The notes under the pieces: generated by a model | Told to the model about the DNA's origin: nothing | Databases searched by the model: none | What the model saw: the letters and a program-made list of their open reading frames with translations, nothing else | Program-made: the position numbers and the translations under genes | Shown here: positions 22,831 to 34,350 of the stretch, one piece after another | Layout of the letters: the number at the start of each line of letters is the position of its first letter | Position numbering within the stretch: position 1 is the stretch's first letter | NCBI GenBank assembly: GCA_003194525.1 | Contig: NBIV01000071.1 | Span: forward strand, 1 to 64,000 | Reading direction: 5' to 3' | Origin: Gracilariopsis chorda | Lineage: Eukaryota; Rhodophyta; Florideophyceae; Gracilariales; Gracilariaceae | DNA: 64,000 bases

Positions 22831-24266
22831 GTGTCTCCGTGGCCTTGCCAGGATATAACCAGGCTTGAATGATTTGCAGTGTAACCAAGATCGCACGAGC
22901 TGGTGACTCTCGATTCGGAGAGTTGTTTTACCAAACATGCACCACAACGGATTTTATTGTCGGTTCGAAAGCTCTCTGTCCCCCGTTTCTGGGGTTTGCA
23001 GTGATTGGAATTCTTGAATGCTGCTTTCTGCCAAATGACCACATGTCAGTTTAAATGGATTTTTTCCTAGAGCATAGGTTCTGGCGCTTTGGGAGCGTAG
23101 TGGTTCTGAGATGCCGTAAGGGCCCCTCGAAGTCTTGTTCCACCCCTGGACTGATTAAGGTGACCATAAGTGCACAGATCGTTCCCAAGTTTAATTGCCT
23201 CACATTGTTATATGGTTTCACAGCTCATCTTTTAAGCATTTCGGTCCAGACACTCTTGTCGCCCGGGACATGCTCTATGATATAACGCAATGCGCTAAGT
23301 TTCAGAGCCCAAAGAATAAGGTTGTTCGTGGTATGGCGAGTGGTTCCTGGGTTCTGCACACATGTATCATAGATGATCTCGACGTTGGCATGATTGGTGT
23401 ACATCGATGTCTTGTTTTCAGCGGTAAGGTAGCCCATCCTGCATATTCCTTCTACAATGTTATAGCCTGTCTTTTTCGGGACGCCGTCGCAGGCATGCAC
23501 GCAAACGCATTCACGCTTTGCTTGCCTAGCGCTTAAAATAGCCAAGATATGTGAACAACATGGACAGCAGAACGTGCTCAGTCATTGCCCCTCTCGAGCA
23601 CGAGACTGCCTCGGGAAGAAGATACAGCAAGGACGGTGCCTTTCAGTGTGAAGCGCGCCAAAAACGCAATTTTATTGGTCCGTTTGTTGAAATAAGGCTC
23701 TCGCGAAGCTTGAAAGAATTGCTTGCTCGATGCATTGCTGTGTAACTCTATTTCGCGTTGTGGAGGCGGAATGGTGCCAATGACCTTCTTTCCAGCAAAG
23801 AACCGCAGCTTTGGTTACGCACTCCATGCATTCATCCCATGCGCACATTAGCTCTTTCATGTTGGGATGGACGAGGTTCGGGAAAAGCTTCTACGATCCT
23901 CGACGAGCACACTGCATGTGAACTTCACATTGTGAAGAGGCTCTGCGCGAGAGTCGTTTACATAAGTGAACTGCACTAGAAGTTGTGGTTATAGTACTCA
24001 TGGTTGCGTAAGATCTTAAATAAACTTACAATATGTTTGTGGGATGAGTGACACAGCTTGTGTTTCTTTGAAATCGCAGTCGGAAGCTAAGTTTGAACTC
24101 TGCGTTGGTTAGATTACGTTTGAATGAGCGTAAATTGTGTCGTAGAAATGATTGTACAATATAGTACGAACGCAAAGCACGCACGACGGACTCATTTATT
24201 CACTCACAGCTCTCACCGATGCATGTATACTCATTTAAATCATCTTCCATGCATCGGATGACATGA
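22831..24266. other. No recognisable gene
   Basis: Several short frames occur on both strands without domain, signal peptide or promoter-like signals. The first part may be decayed downstream sequence of the gypsy element, but nothing supports this directly. Confidence 0.4.
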
Positions 24267-24947
24267 TCACACATCACACAATCGATCAGTCACGTTTCTA
24301 AGGAGCGGATCGTACTCATCTGAATCTAGAACAAAGATGTTTCTAGTGTTCTTAGCAGTAACTTCCTTCAGTATCTTATTGTCCGAATCCGTCAGAGAGA
24401 TGGCTATGATATCACCTTCCGCCCTCGTTCGGAAAACCTCTGCCCTTCGCCCTGGGCTGCCTCCTAGGGTATTAGTTCCGTCACTAAAGAGAACCATTCG
24501 CACTGATCTCTTTTCTTCGTGGCGAAGTATGCTGTCGCAATACACAATCGAGCTACTCACACTTGCAAGTTCATCTCCCCTGAACGGAATATTTGAAGCT
24601 ATCTCTATAGCCTCAGCCAAGTCCGAGGTGAGTTTGAATAACCTTCTGTTTGCTGCTCCGAACTCCACAGCGGCCACTTTGACGTGCTTACGCCTCGAAA
24701 GAGACTTCAAGAGATCTCGAAAGAAGTTCCTTTGTAGTCTGACCTGTGTCCTTGTTAGCCTCCCTCCGTCTATCCCAAAGCACACGGATACGGGACACGA
24801 CGGTAAACGACGTTTAGTTTTCTCTGATTTCCGAACGTTTACGGTTTCCGAACAAAGTGCGTCTGCTGCGACTGAGCGATCGGAAAGGAAGAAGGCGTAA
24901 TAGGCACATATTGCCATCAGAAGGTACGTGGACCTTGACGAATTCAT
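24267..24947 (-). CDS. Secreted von Willebrand A-domain protein with degenerate metal site
   Basis: A 226-residue protein with an N-terminal hydrophobic segment (about residues 7-28, LLMAICAYYAFFLSD...) that looks like a signal peptide. One vWA domain follows (about residues 50-225). It is a paralogue of the plus-strand gene at 26,167: shared stretches include PVSVCFGID/LAHVCFALD, SSSIVYCDS/GSGIVFCHS and SDGTNTLGG/GDGRNTLGG. The metal-ion-dependent adhesion site motif DxSxS reads DGGRL here, while the later Asp (SDGTNT) remains. Metal-dependent ligand binding is therefore doubtful. No TATA-like box is visible 90-120 bp upstream, unlike its neighbours. The start is the ATG at 24,947, the first before the signal peptide. 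It could be an expressed non-binding paralogue or an early pseudogene. Confidence 0.75.
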   Translation of the reverse strand: MNSSRSTYLLMAICAYYAFFLSDRSVAADALCSETVNVRKSEKTKRRLPSCPVSVCFGIDGGRLTRTQVRLQRNFFRDLLKSLSRRKHVKVAAVEFGAANRRLFKLTSDLAEAIEIASNIPFRGDELASVSSSIVYCDSILRHEEKRSVRMVLFSDGTNTLGGSPGRRAEVFRTRAEGDIIAISLTDSDNKILKEVTAKNTRNIFVLDSDEYDPLLRNVTDRLCDV

Positions 24948-26166
24948 TTGACCACAGTAGGGGAACTTCGTTTGCGGAAGAAGCCAGGGTTACAAGAGAC
25001 AGAAAGCGAGTTTTGAAGCTGGCGAACGGAATCTTTGACATAGACGCACTATGGAAATCGGAAACAGACTACGTATCGCTGGCATTCTTGCTTTTCGTGA
25101 AAAACATTGACAGTTGCTTATGTCCCAAGAACTAAACCCTCCTGTCGATGGTTCCAGCAGCCCAGCTTCCATAAAGCATCTCCGAAAGGGAAGTGAGGTG
25201 TGGCGGCTGCAAGGATGTTGGACTTGAGTTCGCTGGCTTTACAACTTGTTGCATACAAAAGGATTACAGCGGCGTTTCCAGTTTGAGCCAGGCAAACCGC
25301 AGTATAAAATTAGCAAGGCAGACACCAGCGGTGCGCGACGCGTCGACGCCACACGAGCTTGTGTGCTCAGGACACTTCATCAAACGCTGCAGCCAGGAGT
25401 GTGCACTGCAGAAGGTACGCGTATATGCTCGCTGATGGCTTTGGGAGTTAGAACCTACTTAATTCTGTCTAAAAAACTGTGGCAGTCTACCTCCATCGTG
25501 ACACCAATGCAGAAGCAATACCGTAAATCTCGTTCATGGTGTGCCCGTCAGCAAAGGACGCACTCTCGAGGGTAAGACTGTTCTCAACGCAACTTTGTTG
25601 GCTGTATACTATTGCCAGAAGAGCGGTTCCCGAGCCAGTGTACAGCTCGACGCTAACAATTCCTTGTTCGGTTGCGAAGATATTTATCACGTTTCAAACG
25701 TGATAGGAGAAGTTTTCGTGTTCGCAAGGGGTGCAAAACACAGTGAGTGTGGATCATGTAGGCAAAGTACGCATGGAACAAATTCATGACGACACAAGCG
25801 GAACTTGATCCGGTAACATTTTTCATGTTGCTCATGACCTGTATTTTCAAATAGCCGTACCTGTGGGTTAGATCGAATGCATAACGTGGTTCTAATGGAG
25901 AAGATTGGCAGCCACCTAATATGCAGAAGCTCTTTCGTGTTGTATGAATAGAAGTCAGCAACAATCTTCTGTTGGACTTTACTTCCTGTTAATCCAATTC
26001 AACGTGTTGCTGATGCAGGAGGCGATAGTCGAAGAACAGGAGCACATTTGACCTCTATATAAATAACCCAGCTTGTGGTTTAGTCGGCGAAACTTCAACT
26101 CACCTCAACTACTCATCTGATCAGTCTTCCTAACCAGTACCATCTACCACAAACGCAATCACAAAA
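24948..26166. other. Intergenic region between divergent vWA genes
   Basis: The two vWA genes point away from each other across 1.2 kb. Short frames inside it have no recognisable domain. The only clear signal is the TATA-like box near 26,056 serving the plus-strand gene. A 9-bp inverted repeat, ATCACGTTTCAAACGTGAT, lies around 25,686-25,704. Confidence 0.5.
26056..26065 (+). promoter_or_regulatory. TATA-like box of the vWA gene
   Basis: TATATAAATA lies 111 bp upstream of the ATG at 26,167. It is followed by a C/A-rich leader free of upstream ATGs in good context. Confidence 0.55.
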
Positions 26167-26865
26167 ATGTTAAAGTTTTTCTTTGTTCTCGCTTTGCTGT
26201 TTGCGTACGCCAGCTGTCGATCTGTTGAGGAAGCAAAGCTCAGATACCAAAACACCATAAGGACTGCTTCAGAAGCAGTGGAAGCCCGTGGATGTCTCGC
26301 TCATGTCTGCTTTGCCTTGGATACAAGTGGTTCTGTAACTAAGCAGCAGTTCTTCTACGGAAGGGATTTCATCCTCGATATCACTGCTATTCTTGGCAAT
26401 GACCGCCGAACCAAATTTGCCGCCGGACAGTACGGAAGACGCACGTACAAGATCGCGTCTATGACCGGTGACGTGGCCACCTTCAACACAGAAGTCGGTT
26501 TTTCGCCATACAGGCACGACTCCCAGACTTCAGTCGGATCTGGCATTGTATTCTGTCACTCACAGCTGCGTAGAGCAAGGAAGAAGGCCGCCGACGCAAA
26601 TATTGTGAACAAGATGGTGGTGATTGGCGATGGAAGAAACACGTTGGGAGGTGACCCTATTCGTCGTGCCAACAACTTCAGGCGCAAAGTCGGCGGTGAA
26701 ATTTCAACCGTTAGCATTGGATACCCTGGTAAGGAAGGCGAGCGTATTCTGAGCGAGGTTGCTGGAGAAAATGGAGGCGTGTTCACTGTTGATGACTACG
26801 ATGAACTGTCCGAGAAGGTGGAAGATCTAGTGGCCGAGATCTGTGGCATCTCTCTCGATTTGTAA
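26167..26865 (+). CDS. Secreted von Willebrand A-domain protein
   Basis: A 232-residue protein starting MLKFFFVLALLFAYASCRS, a clear signal peptide with a likely cleavage after Ala-Ser-Cys or nearby. A single vWA domain runs from about residue 40 to the end. The MIDAS motif is intact (DTSGS in VCFALDTSGSV, then a Thr/Ser in SQTSVGSG and Asp in VIGDGRNT). Such domains bind protein ligands through a bound Mg2+ and usually act in adhesion or matrix assembly. With a signal peptide and no membrane anchor the product is probably secreted. The four Cys residues of the mature part (CLAHVC, FCHS, EICG) may form disulfides. The start is supported by the leader and the TATA-like box at 26,056. No intron is needed. 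Confidence 0.85.
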   Translation: MLKFFFVLALLFAYASCRSVEEAKLRYQNTIRTASEAVEARGCLAHVCFALDTSGSVTKQQFFYGRDFILDITAILGNDRRTKFAAGQYGRRTYKIASMTGDVATFNTEVGFSPYRHDSQTSVGSGIVFCHSQLRRARKKAADANIVNKMVVIGDGRNTLGGDPIRRANNFRRKVGGEISTVSIGYPGKEGERILSEVAGENGGVFTVDDYDELSEKVEDLVAEICGISLDL

Positions 26866-27929
26866 GCAGAAGGATTGGCGTTCACGGAGGATGGGCCCAA
26901 GAAACTTGAAGAGCTTCGGTTCCCTCAACCTGTTTCTATGTAGTTCCTCAATAGAATAAATCGACAATAACAAATGGCGGAACTGTAAAAGGCCAGTAGT
27001 ACACCCTTTCCCCTGCGTCCTGCTTCAATATGTTAGTGCGCTGGTTAGTACAACGTGCACCAATGGCGGAATTCAGAGGTTTGGTTTGGGCAAAAGCAAA
27101 ACGAATATGCTTTAGTCTACACCACCTCAACTTTCTGGATCAGCATCGTTGCGTCATCAACCATGACTTCCGTAGATCCCTGCAAAGACTTGAAACGTTT
27201 CACATATGAGTGGCATTTCAAACATTTTCTTGCGGTCTCAGGAGACACGATAGGTACTCACCGAGTTGTGTTCCGATACGCTCGGACCGGCCGCGGGCTC
27301 AATTAGTAAACGACGAGCAAATGCACAGCCACAAATCTCAAACAACCACTTCCATGACCTTTATGTGAAACGAAAAGGGCGTACTGAAATAGAATCAACT
27401 ACTACGGCTGGATACATGGTCAGAGAGAGAGATGGACGATCCGCGATTCTTAGAAGTGTTGTGAATCATGTTTCTTCTTATTCTTTTCATGTACGCAACT
27501 ATCCAAGGAGAAAAAGAAGAATATCAACGTTGCAATTCAGTAGGCAGTTGGGTAAAGGCAAGACACTGGTCAAGATAGAGGACAGCGCTGAAGACCTTTT
27601 CGGGTTTGGTGCTTTTTTACGCAAAGCCACTTTTGGAAGATCTTTCGTTTTCGGTATTTAGGAGATATAGAGCGACAAGACGATGTGAGAGCACACTCCG
27701 AAACCCCAGAAGGTAGGAATCATCGAGTGCAAGAATTCCCAGAAGCCCCTCACTGCTCCTTTGGAGAGGAAGGGTAAAGCGTTTTTGCGAAAGGAGATAG
27801 CGAAAGCAGAGCAGGATCGCATCTGTGTTCAGAGAAACAATGGCAACATGTAACACAAAGAGAGGCCTACAAAGACATCGAGGTGCTAATCGATGGAGTC
27901 TGGGTGCGCTTAGTGACCTGGGGTGGGTG
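26866..27929. other. No recognisable gene
   Basis: An open frame of 131 codons at 27,266-27,661 has no recognisable domain and lies between stretches with no promoter-like context. It is probably chance or decayed sequence. Confidence 0.4.
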
Positions 27930-28080
27930 GCCGTGGCAGGACTCGATCCTAACTTCACCTTCTGTAAATTTTATATACCGTGCTTACCAGCTGAGTTATG
28001 GCTGCTAGTGTGCCTACCTAGGGCACATGACTGAAGCTGTTAAAGTACGGATAGCTTCGATCTGCATGTCGCCTACATTA
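27930..28080 (-). repeat. SINE-like dispersed repeat, copy 2
   Basis: On the minus strand this repeat holds an A-box-like AACTCAGCTGGTAAG (27,983-27,998) and, 33 bases on, a B-box-like GGATCGAGTCC (27,939-27,949). That is the spacing of an internal Pol III promoter. The 5' part matches the repeat at 1-120. The arms that would form a tRNA acceptor stem do not pair, so this is not a tRNA gene. Confidence 0.35.
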
Positions 28081-30949
28081 CACTACGCTCCATGAGACAT
28101 CGGTGTCTCCAGTGATCGAATGAAGTACTTCAAGCCTTTCTATAGATTCTATTTTCTATATAGAAAGTTAACGTCGTATTCGTTACTAGAAGCGTTCAGT
28201 AGTGAAAAGCTAATGACTAGGAAATATGCTTATAAACATGTCGTTTCGTTATACTCACCCCAGTATTGGATGAGCCAATGACTCATTGACTTGCGTCGCG
28301 TGTTGAACTTTGTTACGGAATTCCGACAATTTTATGAAGCAATTGTCGAGAGTCAAACCGCGCCACCCCCAGCGTCTCCTGTAAACTGAACAAGATAAAA
28401 TCTCGTCAGTGAATAGCGTTTTGTGAAGAATATGGGAGGCTTTTGTTCGTTCTCCGCGTCATTGCTAATCACGATGTCTAGTGTCTATTTGACATTGACC
28501 TCATATGAGGTCAGATTTAAACTGTTCTATAAAACAGAAATTTGAAACTCTTTACAAAACTTTTTGTAGCTTTTTAATCGGAAACACAAAGGTTAGGCGT
28601 TCAACATTCATTAGATTTGAAACAGGGATCTTTACGTTACCTATAAAAACAAATATCGTCAAAAGCTCAAATAGTAAGCAAAAAACTACTTTTGACTCTG
28701 CAGTAAAAGAATATCCACAGAAAAGTATGTGACGTAGCTAGATTTATAAAATTTATTAAGAGTGTTTGGAACGCGTTGAAGAATCAGTACCATAGTTATT
28801 CTTGCCAGTATTATAGGTCGTTATGCTATAAAGGCAGTCAAGAAGGCTTGTATTTTTATCGAAATTTAAACATTCCCAACTTTGGTTGATCGGCGTAAAA
28901 AGTGTCTGCGCTTCACAAAACTTTCGGCTAACAGAGCTTGTAGCAGCCGCATTATATATATTACAAATCATGTACGATTATGTCTGACTAAAATTGAAAT
29001 TTCTGTGTAGATTGCATATAGTAGAGTACTGACTTTTCCAGGAACGCAGAACAGATTTTATTTGGCAGCGGAATGAGCAGCAAAGGCTCAATCAAACCAC
29101 GTATGGCGGTGCTTACGTTGTTGCAGCGCTACCAATTGCTGGCCGCGGATCGACACCCGCTTTCCAAAACTCTCAGCCTCGCTCCGCAGTGCGCGTTTTG
29201 TTCCCCCACCCTCCTAGTCTTCGGATTCCCTAGGCACCTTTTCCTTGTAAGAAACTGGTTTTTGTGTTTCAGTCCGGCTTATCTCAAGAGGAAAAGATTA
29301 TTTCTACACTTAATACCTGGCCAGCAAGTACAGGTCGAGTAAAGCTGCCTTCGAGCAACAAATAAAGGAGTTTTGAAAGCAAGCACAATCAGGTAGTAAT
29401 TTGATTTAGTTTTTGGACGTTCTTCTGGCCTCATATGATGTCAGAAAGCTGTGGATAGACAATAGTGTCGCTTGATCTTCGTGTTCATAGAACATTTTAG
29501 AAACGTGAAAATCTGTAGATGACTCCCCACTCGGCCAGCGCAGTGTACCACTTTGCGCATGTTAAGCTTAAGTTGTGCAGTGTGCTGTGCAGTTGCGAGA
29601 AAAAAAGTGTAGTGCAGTAGTTAAAGCTACCTTCTTCTTTTTACTCAGATCAAGCTAGATCTATCGCTATTTATACTGTTTTTCAGACCTAGCCTACTTA
29701 GCTGTTCAATTGTTTCCTACATCCTGCTTGGAGGTGAACTTTCTCTTTGAGGAACACCACCGGTGGCTATCTAACCATGCCGCAGTTTGGTAGGTGATGA
29801 ACAGACCTCGAGGTTCGACCAGACTGCCTGCGCAGACAGGCCTCATTGTCCGACGTGGAAAGCCACGCAAATGCGCTAACCAGGATATGGTAAAATATCC
29901 TGATGCTTTTCTCAATGCAGCATTTTGCCGCAGCGCAACAGCGCACTCCAAAAATGCCAGCAGAAATTATTGAAAAAGGTGGTTTATGGTAATTTCTTTA
30001 TAGGCATGCTAATTCGGAGTTTAACAAGCTATTTTGAAATAGCTAAGTAGTCTGCCTACTGAACCGTTTGGTTCTCTGAATTGACAAAACCATCATGGGC
30101 TTAACTCACCCATGATGGTAACTCAATGTAGTTGACAAACCCTAGTGCTTCAGGAACGCAAAAACGACCAATAAAACGCGGTTGCCCTTTTCCCGGCAGA
30201 GTGGCGTGGTGTGCGAGAGATATGGCGTCAACGGGAGGCAAACATAGATCTCTTTGATCAAATGAAACAGTTGACGATGCTTATATTTACACTTGAGTGA
30301 CTATGAACTTTTTTGGCATGATTTTTGTAGAAGGCTTGTGAGGGAAAAATGGCTCGGGTGCTGATAACCCTCAGATGCTTGCCCGTAGCCCCCGAGAAAT
30401 AGATAGATTAAAAAGAAATAAAAAAGCACATACCGCAAACAGGAAAACTACTATACGAGCTGTGACGCCAGTACGGCTTCACAGCACTACAAAAAAACGA
30501 AGAAACTGTGAAGCAAAAGAACGGAGAGAAAACAAGTTGTGTTTGGGTGAGCGGCTGAGCAAGTAAATCACATTAAAATCCAGAAAATGGTAAAGATTAA
30601 AGGCGATACAAATGAATCAGACACCTAGCCTAGCATGCAACGGATAAGAATAGGTAATAATTGACAAAGAACAACTAAATGAGTGCCAAAGTGCAAGCGA
30701 AAGAAAGTGAGTGATAAAAGCCAAAGACCAAAATAGAGGTATTCAATCCTCGAAAAGCAAACACAGGGAAAAACAAAAAATATGGAAACAGTGTGGAGAA
30801 AAGCGATACTCTCAAAGAAATAGAGGGAGAAAAAAAACTGAAAGAGACCGTTGAACTGTAATAGCTGCTAACTTGACGGAAATAGTGGGTGGTACGGTTG
30901 AAGTGGTGATGATCGGTCTCATCTGATACAAAAAACTTCGAGGCCCCTG
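28081..30949. other. No recognisable gene; AT-rich, repeat-poor
   Basis: Only short frames are present, none with a recognisable domain. Runs of A-rich sequence occur at 30,400-30,900. A weak tRNA-like pair of boxes sits on the minus strand near 29,085-29,140. Confidence 0.45.
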
Positions 30950-31245
30950 TCACTTATAAAGAATTGCGCAAGCAATTTGGGAGACCAATGGCTTGCGTAG
31001 TGCAGCCATTTCCGGCTCTGCCTGGGTGGTCGGAGCCCAAAAAGAAAGCAGGGTTCCTTCCATCCGAACGCTGCGTTGGTTGCACGGTGGGTAGCAGTAG
31101 TTGCAGGCAGCTTTCTTACACTGCTCTGTAGTGCAGTTGAGGCACGACCGAGCAGCCTCTGAGTAAAATTGAGGCATCGAACCTCAGCTTTCTGGACGAA
31201 CAACTCTCGTAGTTCGCCACTCACAGGTGCGAACAACACCTGCAA
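30950..31245 (-). repeat. Repeat with cysteine-rich coding trace, copy 1
   Basis: On the minus strand this stretch is homologous to 61,640-61,870 (plus strand), with a common GTGGCGAACTACGAGA start and an AAAGCTGAGGTT block. The frame conserved in both copies encodes MxxFYS, then SCLNCTTEQCKK, then a further Cys pair and a PTTQ stretch, so a zinc-binding Cys motif is likely. It is probably the decayed C-terminal zinc finger of a transposon protein. The family is not recognised. Confidence 0.4.
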
Positions 31246-32272
31246 TGAAACTCGAGGTTAAGTTAGAAAGCTAAAAACTAAATTGAAACGAATGTCAAGA
31301 ACAAGACAACTGAAAGATTAATACTTAACAAACCAAAATCAATACCAATACATATTCATAAACGATCTACTTTCAAAGAAAATGTGCAAAAAAATTGTCG
31401 AAAAGGCAGCAAAGTCTGACATGTTGCAATACCAAATGAAAAAACAAAAGGAATTTCGGACTACCTGAGATAGTGAGAATGAACCCCGTAAGCAGAATTA
31501 TACGCCTCATGCGTGACCAACGACAATAAACCAATGAATAAAAGTAGTCCAAAATAATGGAAGATAAGCAATAGCAATTCTTCCAACCCAAGCAACAGGG
31601 CCGTGCTAATCGGAGAAATGACATGAATAGACCAACCCACTAGACCACAGCCAACACAGCCAACACTGAAATAACAAGAATAAGGAGAAGTCAGAGGTAA
31701 ACGCGAAAACCAAAAGGCACCAAACAAAGGAGATATATGAGGTAGGAAATTCGAAAGCTAATGGAAAAGTTCCGCCTTGGTAGGGTGTGCCCAAATATTG
31801 GGAGTACCATTGTACTGGTTGAAGTGCTGGTTGATGGTCTAGATTGAGAGGAGAAGGCGTCGGAACCAGTCTCTGTAGACAATTCTGGAGTTATTTCGAA
31901 TCACTATGATTGCCAGAATTCTATTATTATTCCAATTGTACTTTCAGCAATGAATTATACTACTGATAGAACCTCGATGAAAAACATACTCTGAAGCCCC
32001 TAGCCCTTCGAAGTACCAAAACCAATTTTGGTTCCAACGACTTTTTCTCCAAACGAATCCGCCCTAACACTATCAGCTTAGTTCGCAAACTGTCCAGTGA
32101 CTCTGTTCGACAACATCCGTTCAAGCATTGCCATTTCATCGATGACGAAGCTTCCCCGGCTACCCCCTCTGACTCGGAAAATATTTGTGAGGAATCAATG
32201 TCTGGGTCAGAACCCCGCAGCAGTGGCAGTTGCTTGCTGCATCTGGTTCCATCGCGAATGACAACTTGGCTC
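31246..32272. other. No recognisable gene
   Basis: Minus-strand frames between 31,370 and 31,880 encode hydrophobic, low-complexity peptides in three overlapping frames, which suggests a composition effect. A plus-strand frame around 31,980-32,280 is open but unrecognised. Confidence 0.4.
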
Positions 32273-32713
32273 TTACCCGGCCCTTTGAGGGCGACGTCTT
32301 AGATACGAACAAGGCATTGTACACAATCCAAAACTATTGGCAGTGGAATAATGCACATCAAGATCCCGTTCGAGTTCACGCACGATGCAATGGGGCGGTT
32401 CGAGAAAGTGGGCAGAGGATTCGTCTTGCAATTCATACTGTAGCTCACCTGCAGAAGAGCATGTATCTCCTCCGTGTTGTGAGTCATTAACTATCATCAA
32501 CTGCTTGATATCCATACGACCTCTCTCATTTCCGGAAACAAGGGCAATACCAGTATGCCCATCTGGGACATGAAAGCCACGGCAGAATACGTTTGTGCCA
32601 TATTGAGTAAAGCACTCCTGATAAGCATTTGAGCCGAAGCAAGTTATGATAAACGCAAGCGACCTCGAGAAAATGATTGCAAAGAGAGGAAATAGGATAT
32701 TAAGCGACGGCAT
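32273..32713 (-). CDS. Small secreted protein of unknown function
   Basis: A 146-residue protein that starts at the ATG at 32,713 with MPSLNILFPLFAIIFSRSLA, a plausible signal peptide. The mature part has six to seven cysteines (CFGS, ECFTQ, FCRG, DTCSS, HCIV, LCTMPC). A TATA-like TTTAAAAG on the minus strand (32,807-32,814) lies about 100 bp upstream of the ATG. That matches the spacing of three other candidate genes here and favours this frame over its overlaps. No domain is recognised. The C-terminal third is less convincing as folded protein. Confidence 0.45.
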   Translation of the reverse strand: MPSLNILFPLFAIIFSRSLAFIITCFGSNAYQECFTQYGTNVFCRGFHVPDGHTGIALVSGNERGRMDIKQLMIVNDSQHGGDTCSSAGELQYELQDESSAHFLEPPHCIVRELERDLDVHYSTANSFGLCTMPCSYLRRRPQRAG

Positions 32714-32806
32714 GTCCTAGATGTATCTTGATCTGGGAAAGGATGCAGAAGGAGATGGGGCTGTGGTTTGGAGTATCGAAGATACCACACCTTCACCTCT
32801 TGAGCG

Positions 32807-32814
32807 CTTTTAAA
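32807..32814 (-). promoter_or_regulatory. TATA-like box of the small secreted gene
   Basis: TTTAAAAG on the minus strand, about 95-100 bp from the ATG at 32,713. The evidence is position and sequence only. Confidence 0.3.
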
Positions 32815-32843
32815 CCTGGTTGAGAGCTTGAAAATACGAAGGT

Positions 32844-33299
32844 ATGCTGGCAATAGCAAGTACAGATCTGGCCTTCGCACTCGCACCAACAGTGTATAGT
32901 GCAACAGTAAGTATTATTTTCGTGCCGAAATACAGCGAGTCCCTTCTATTGGACATTTCGAAACGTTATTATACCGCTTTGAAGGCACCCAACAATAAGA
33001 CAACTGGTCCGCCGCTACGCGTTGGACCGAATTTCGCAGTTCTGTGCCACAGTACCGATAGCATTACTCGATATACAGCACAGCTCTTGCATATCGTTGC
33101 AAATCTTCTCGAGCTTCACCGTGTACTGGACGCTATCGCCAGATAGATTGGCTCTGGTGTCATTGGGGAGAAGATTCTGGAGTTGTTGTACCCTGATGCT
33201 TCCTATACGTTCCACAAGCAGGAAGGGAACTATCAGCGAACGGTTGTAGTTCCTACAGATACGCGGGTGAACGAATACAGAACACTGTGCGTCGCTGCT
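32844..33299 (+). pseudogene. Possible broken gene, unrecognised
   Basis: One frame stays open from 32,844 to 33,299 except for a single TAG at 33,144-33,146. The part after the stop (IGSGVIGEKILELLYPDAS...) reads like ordinary protein. The family is not recognised, and the region upstream to 31,980 may belong to the same decayed gene. Confidence 0.2.
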
Positions 33300-34260
33300 T
33301 GACGATATCGAAGTGCCCGTGATGAAACAACGTGCAGGAAACCCAGGCTATAGAACCACTTTCAACAATACTTCCTACCTGCGGTATAGTCAACGAGAAG
33401 AGATTCTTCTCATATCTTCAGATGATCGATACTGCAAGACGTGGCGTGAGAGAACAGAATCGTTGGCTTCTTTCCATTCCAGATAACAAGGAGAACTGCA
33501 AGTGTAATGTACTGTAAATATTGTCTTGGTATGGTTAGTAACCCAGTCTGGTTATCGTGGTTTCTATCAGCAGGGACAGTAAGCTGATGTAGCTGTTCCT
33601 GTACAGAAGAACCTGTGAGGACTGCAGGGGCAATCCCAGATTTACAATACGACACAAGCATTTGTGTAGACTTTATTGCTGTTCTTCTTGGTTCTGTTGT
33701 TCGTGCATCGAAGGTGTAGAGTAGAAACATCAGAGATGGCACCAAACAGTAAACGAAGAACAGCTAGCGGCTTTCGCGGGTAATCTCGTGCAGGAGCGAC
33801 CGGCGCCTATCTCCCTATTGGTCAATCAAATACTGCCACTTTACGAGCATAGTGTCGACACTGCTACACGTTTCAGAGAGGATTACGTTTGGGAACGTTG
33901 TGAAGGTCGTAATGGAATCAAATTAACAACTAGAATGCAACACCAGATGATCCTTGTTTTCAGTAACATGGCCACAAAGAACAATGACTGCTGTGTTGTT
34001 GTCATGGGCATATAAAAATCAGATATATGAGATGGGTGGTTGGCAAACGGGGAACACGAGAAAGCTTCCTCTATAATTGTGTTGAATTAAATTATTATAC
34101 GTTTATTTCTCTCTAAATCCCCAGCCTTGCGCTGACAAACGTTGTACATGTTTTTGTTGCAGAGATGTAGAACTGACCAGTTATTCTATTCTCGACTCAA
34201 CATCCACTCTGGAAATATATGCGATGCTTCAGGAGTATCTTGCACCCTCCCATGCCCCAT
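33300..34260. other. No recognisable gene
   Basis: Short frames on both strands (for example the minus-strand frame 33,745-33,410) lack domains. The region directly precedes the metalloprotease-like gene. Confidence 0.4.
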
Positions 34261-34267
34261 TATAAAG
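34261..34267 (+). promoter_or_regulatory. TATA-like box of the TTR-like/HEVGH gene
   Basis: TATAAAG, 90 bp upstream of the ATG at 34,351. Transcription starting about 30 bp downstream would make 34,351 the first ATG in the message, which decides between it and the in-frame ATGs at 34,219 and 34,281. Confidence 0.5.
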
Positions 34268-34350
34268 AGCGAGGAATTCATATGACCTCCACGGCACAGG
34301 ATTCCCCTACACCGTTTTTCATCGCTTTTGGGCTTCAGTGCCAACGTGAA

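Noticed and set aside
25653-25964. Minus-strand gene in the vWA intergenic region
   Set aside because: No recognisable domain, and an opposite-strand frame overlaps with equal merit.
27930-28000. tRNA gene on the minus strand
   Set aside because: A and B boxes are present, but the seven bases before the A box do not pair with the CACGGCC after the T arm.
29085-29140. tRNA-like A and B boxes on the minus strand
   Set aside because: The boxes resemble AGCAATTGGTAGCGC and GGTTTGATTGAGCC at tRNA spacing, but the anticodon and acceptor stems do not pair. At best it is a worn SINE.
31373-31882. Minus-strand membrane protein genes
   Set aside because: Hydrophobic peptides appear in three overlapping frames at once, which points to base composition and not to selection.
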